Assembly (NCBI GenBank): GCA_945788205.1
Contig: CALZLE010000449.1
Span: 1-8,232, forward strand
Direction of reading: 5' to 3'
Length of the DNA stretch: 8,232 bases
Source: an uncultured Desulfuromonadales bacterium
Lineage (GTDB): Bacteria > Desulfobacterota > Desulfuromonadia > Desulfuromonadales > Geopsychrobacteraceae
The position numbers and the translations under genes are program-made. Position 1 is the stretch's first letter. Each line of letters opens with the position of its first letter. Shown here in pieces: positions 7,491-8,232 of the stretch. The notes below the pieces were generated by a model. The model saw only the letters and a program-made list of their open reading frames with translations. It did no database searches and had not been told where the DNA came from.

Positions 7491-7577
7491 AAGGTAGTTT
7501 TTTGGGCTTTAATCTCTGGGGTTTCAATTTAAGGCGGCTTGCTGTGACTATACTCGCAATTGCTAGTATATACATAA

Positions 7578-7992
7578 GTAACCGTATTGCTGTATTAGTT
7601 GGTATTTCCTGCAAAGTACCGTCGAGTGGTGTTTGACGAAGCTGTTGATAAAGAGTTGCGAGATGCCTGTCTTGATATCGAGCGACGATATGAGGTCAAG
7701 TTTTTTGAAATCGGAACGGATAAGGACCACATCCATTCTCAGTTGCAGTCAGTGCCTCGTTACAGCGTTAAGAAACTCGCAACGATTACAAAAATTTTGA
7801 CGGTGCTAGATTTACAAGCGCTGCTCACATGTAAAGAAGAAGCTATGGGGCGGCGAGTTTTGAACCGATGATTATATTGAAAGCACAGTCGGTTGTCATG
7901 GAAACGAAGAAAAGGTCACGCGCTATGTCCATAATCAAGAGCTAGGAGATTATGACGTCTTGCATCGCGACGAGCAGTTAAGTTTTTTTTGA
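7578..7992 (+). pseudogene. tnpA: IS200/IS605 TnpA transposase, frameshifted and stop-interrupted
   Basis: The parts together spell a complete small Y1 transposase. From 7578, VTVLLY-stop-LVFPAKYRR corresponds to the usual HTVFLLxYHLVFPAKYRR, with TAG 7596-7598 in place of a His codon. The same frame continues through RYEVKFFEIGTDKDHIH, where HIH (7728-7736) is the HUH metal motif, and SVPRYSVKKLATI. Between about 7800 and 7822 indels shift the frame; CSHVKKKLWGGEF then follows from 7822. TGA 7861-7863 replaces the expected Trp. The end reads TDDYIESTVG, YVHNQ (catalytic Y-x3-Q, Tyr codon 7924-7926) and VLHRDEQLSFF, stopping at 7992. At least two nonsense changes and one frameshift region mean no functional enzyme. 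An open stretch (7599-7871, 90 codons) covers only the N-terminal two thirds and should not be called a gene. Confidence 0.85.
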
Positions 7993-8025
7993 TAACCCGC
8001 TGCTTGCGACGGGGTAGCTCATTAA
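7993..8025 (+). repeat. Probable IS right-end hairpin
   Basis: CCCG (7996-7999) pairs with CGGG (8010-8013), and the segment ACCCGCTGCTTGCGACGGGGT looks like a mutated ACCCCGCxGCTTGCxGCGGGGT palindrome typical of IS200-like right ends as I remember them. Its position immediately after the transposase stop is as expected for the family, where TnpA recognises the end hairpin as single-stranded DNA. The imperfect stem fits the decay of the gene. Confidence 0.55.
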
Positions 8026-8045
8026 GTTTTGAATTTTGTTTTTTT

Positions 8046-8052
8046 GGGAGGG
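8046..8052 (+). promoter_or_regulatory. Strong RBS of the last gene
   Basis: GGGAGGG lies six bases before GTG 8059, the strongest Shine-Dalgarno match in the window. It supports the GTG as the true start of the partial gene at the right edge. Confidence 0.65.
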
Positions 8053-8058
8053 TCTATA

Positions 8059-8232
8059 GTGAGAACGTCAGAGTCTTCACCTGCGATTGTTGTAGGTCTT
8101 TGTTTGCATGGGTTGCATATTGTCAGAAATTTATCTCGTCACCGTATCCCTGTGATTGTTGTTGAATCTAATTACGACCAACCTACGGCAAAGACGCGAT
8201 ACGGAGTTAAATATAAATGTTCTGATATTAAA
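8059..8232 (+). CDS. Probable ATP-grasp / carboxylate-amine ligase-like protein, N-terminal part (3' end outside window)
   Basis: 58 codons are visible from GTG 8059 to the window edge with no stop. The N-terminus has PAIVVGLCLHGLHIVRNL followed by HRIPVIVVES and a TRYG segment. This is the pattern of ATP-grasp proteins found in exopolysaccharide clusters, which begin with a Rossmann-like fold (VVG-x2-xxGLxxxRxL...IPVIxxD) before the ATP-grasp domain. Such enzymes couple a carboxylate to an amine using ATP through an acyl-phosphate. The defining ATP-binding and magnesium residues lie outside the window, so the function is inferred from the N-terminus alone. It is on the same strand as the cluster but separated from it by the 737-base gap with the IS relic, so it may be driven from its own promoter. 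None was recognised. Confidence 0.6.
   Translation, partial: MRTSESSPAIVVGLCLHGLHIVRNLSRHRIPVIVVESNYDQPTAKTRYGVKYKCSDIK

Larger units (their letters stand above)
7322..7577. other. Intergenic stretch without a recognisable gene
   Basis: No reading frame here resembles a protein I know, and stops occur in all + frames. It holds two inverted repeats, listed separately. The final 40 bases or so (TATACT at about 7548, ctagtatatacat at 7562-7574) probably belong to the left part of the IS200-type relic, whose start codon is lost. Confidence 0.5.
7550..8025 (+). mobile_element. Relic of an IS200/IS605-type insertion sequence
   Basis: The unit comprises a decayed TnpA (Y1 HUH transposase) gene and, two bases after its stop, a GC-rich hairpin resembling the right-end hairpin of IS200-like elements. 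No TnpB accessory gene is present, as in the minimal IS200 group. The left end is uncertain because the start codon and left hairpin are not recognisable. IS200-like elements make no target duplication, so the borders cannot be fixed from direct repeats. It lies between the deacetylase and the next gene and disrupts neither. Confidence 0.65.

Noticed and set aside
7599..7871. An intact 90-residue transposase
   Set aside because: It lacks the YxxxQ catalytic segment, which is found downstream in another frame, and a stop precedes its first codon in the middle of a conserved block.
1..8232. CRISPR arrays, tRNA or rRNA genes, riboswitches
   Set aside because: No regularly spaced direct repeats, cloverleaf sequence or rRNA-like block was seen on either strand.

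Overview
The window looks like part of an exopolysaccharide gene cluster of the exosortase A (XrtA/PEP-CTERM) type, from a Gram-negative, probably a beta- or gammaproteobacterium. This rests on gene content: an asparagine synthase-family amidotransferase, an AMP-forming acyl-CoA ligase, a fold-III PLP decarboxylase, a Wzx-type flippase, a NodB polysaccharide deacetylase and the start of an ATP-grasp-like protein. The ligase and decarboxylase pair is a known hallmark of exosortase A loci. No exosortase, PEP-CTERM protein or glycosyltransferase lies in the window, so the exosortase link comes from family knowledge. All intact genes are on the + strand. Base composition is moderate and becomes AT-rich around the flippase 3' end and the deacetylase 5' end.

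Layout: (1) 1-1005, C-terminal part of an asparagine synthase-like amidotransferase cut by the window edge. (2) 1078-2664, acyl-CoA ligase. (3) 2665-3086, a 422-base gap holding a frameshifted GxxExxY (PD-(D/E)XK-like) relic. (4) 3087-4322, PLP decarboxylase. (5) 4319-4873, secreted TPR protein whose ATG overlaps the decarboxylase stop. (6) 4884-6353, flippase. (7) 6410 (or 6380)-7321, polysaccharide deacetylase. (8) 7322-8058, 737 bases without an intact gene, holding an IS200/IS605-type TnpA relic with a probable right-end hairpin, and two inverted repeats of unknown role. (9) 8059-8232, start of a probable ATP-grasp or carboxylate-amine ligase-like gene running off the right edge.

How the genes may work together (inference): the ligase would activate a carboxylic or amino acid, probably for loading on a carrier protein. 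The decarboxylase may act on the carrier-bound amino acid, as BtrK does in butirosin biosynthesis. The amidotransferase and the ATP-grasp-like protein could form amide bonds, so the repeat unit may carry an amino-acid-derived or amide decoration. The flippase would move the lipid-linked unit across the inner membrane, and the deacetylase would trim N-acetyl groups in the periplasm or during assembly. The two decayed mobile or nuclease-like genes sit exactly in the intergenic joints of the cluster, so it has taken insertions that spared the biosynthetic genes.
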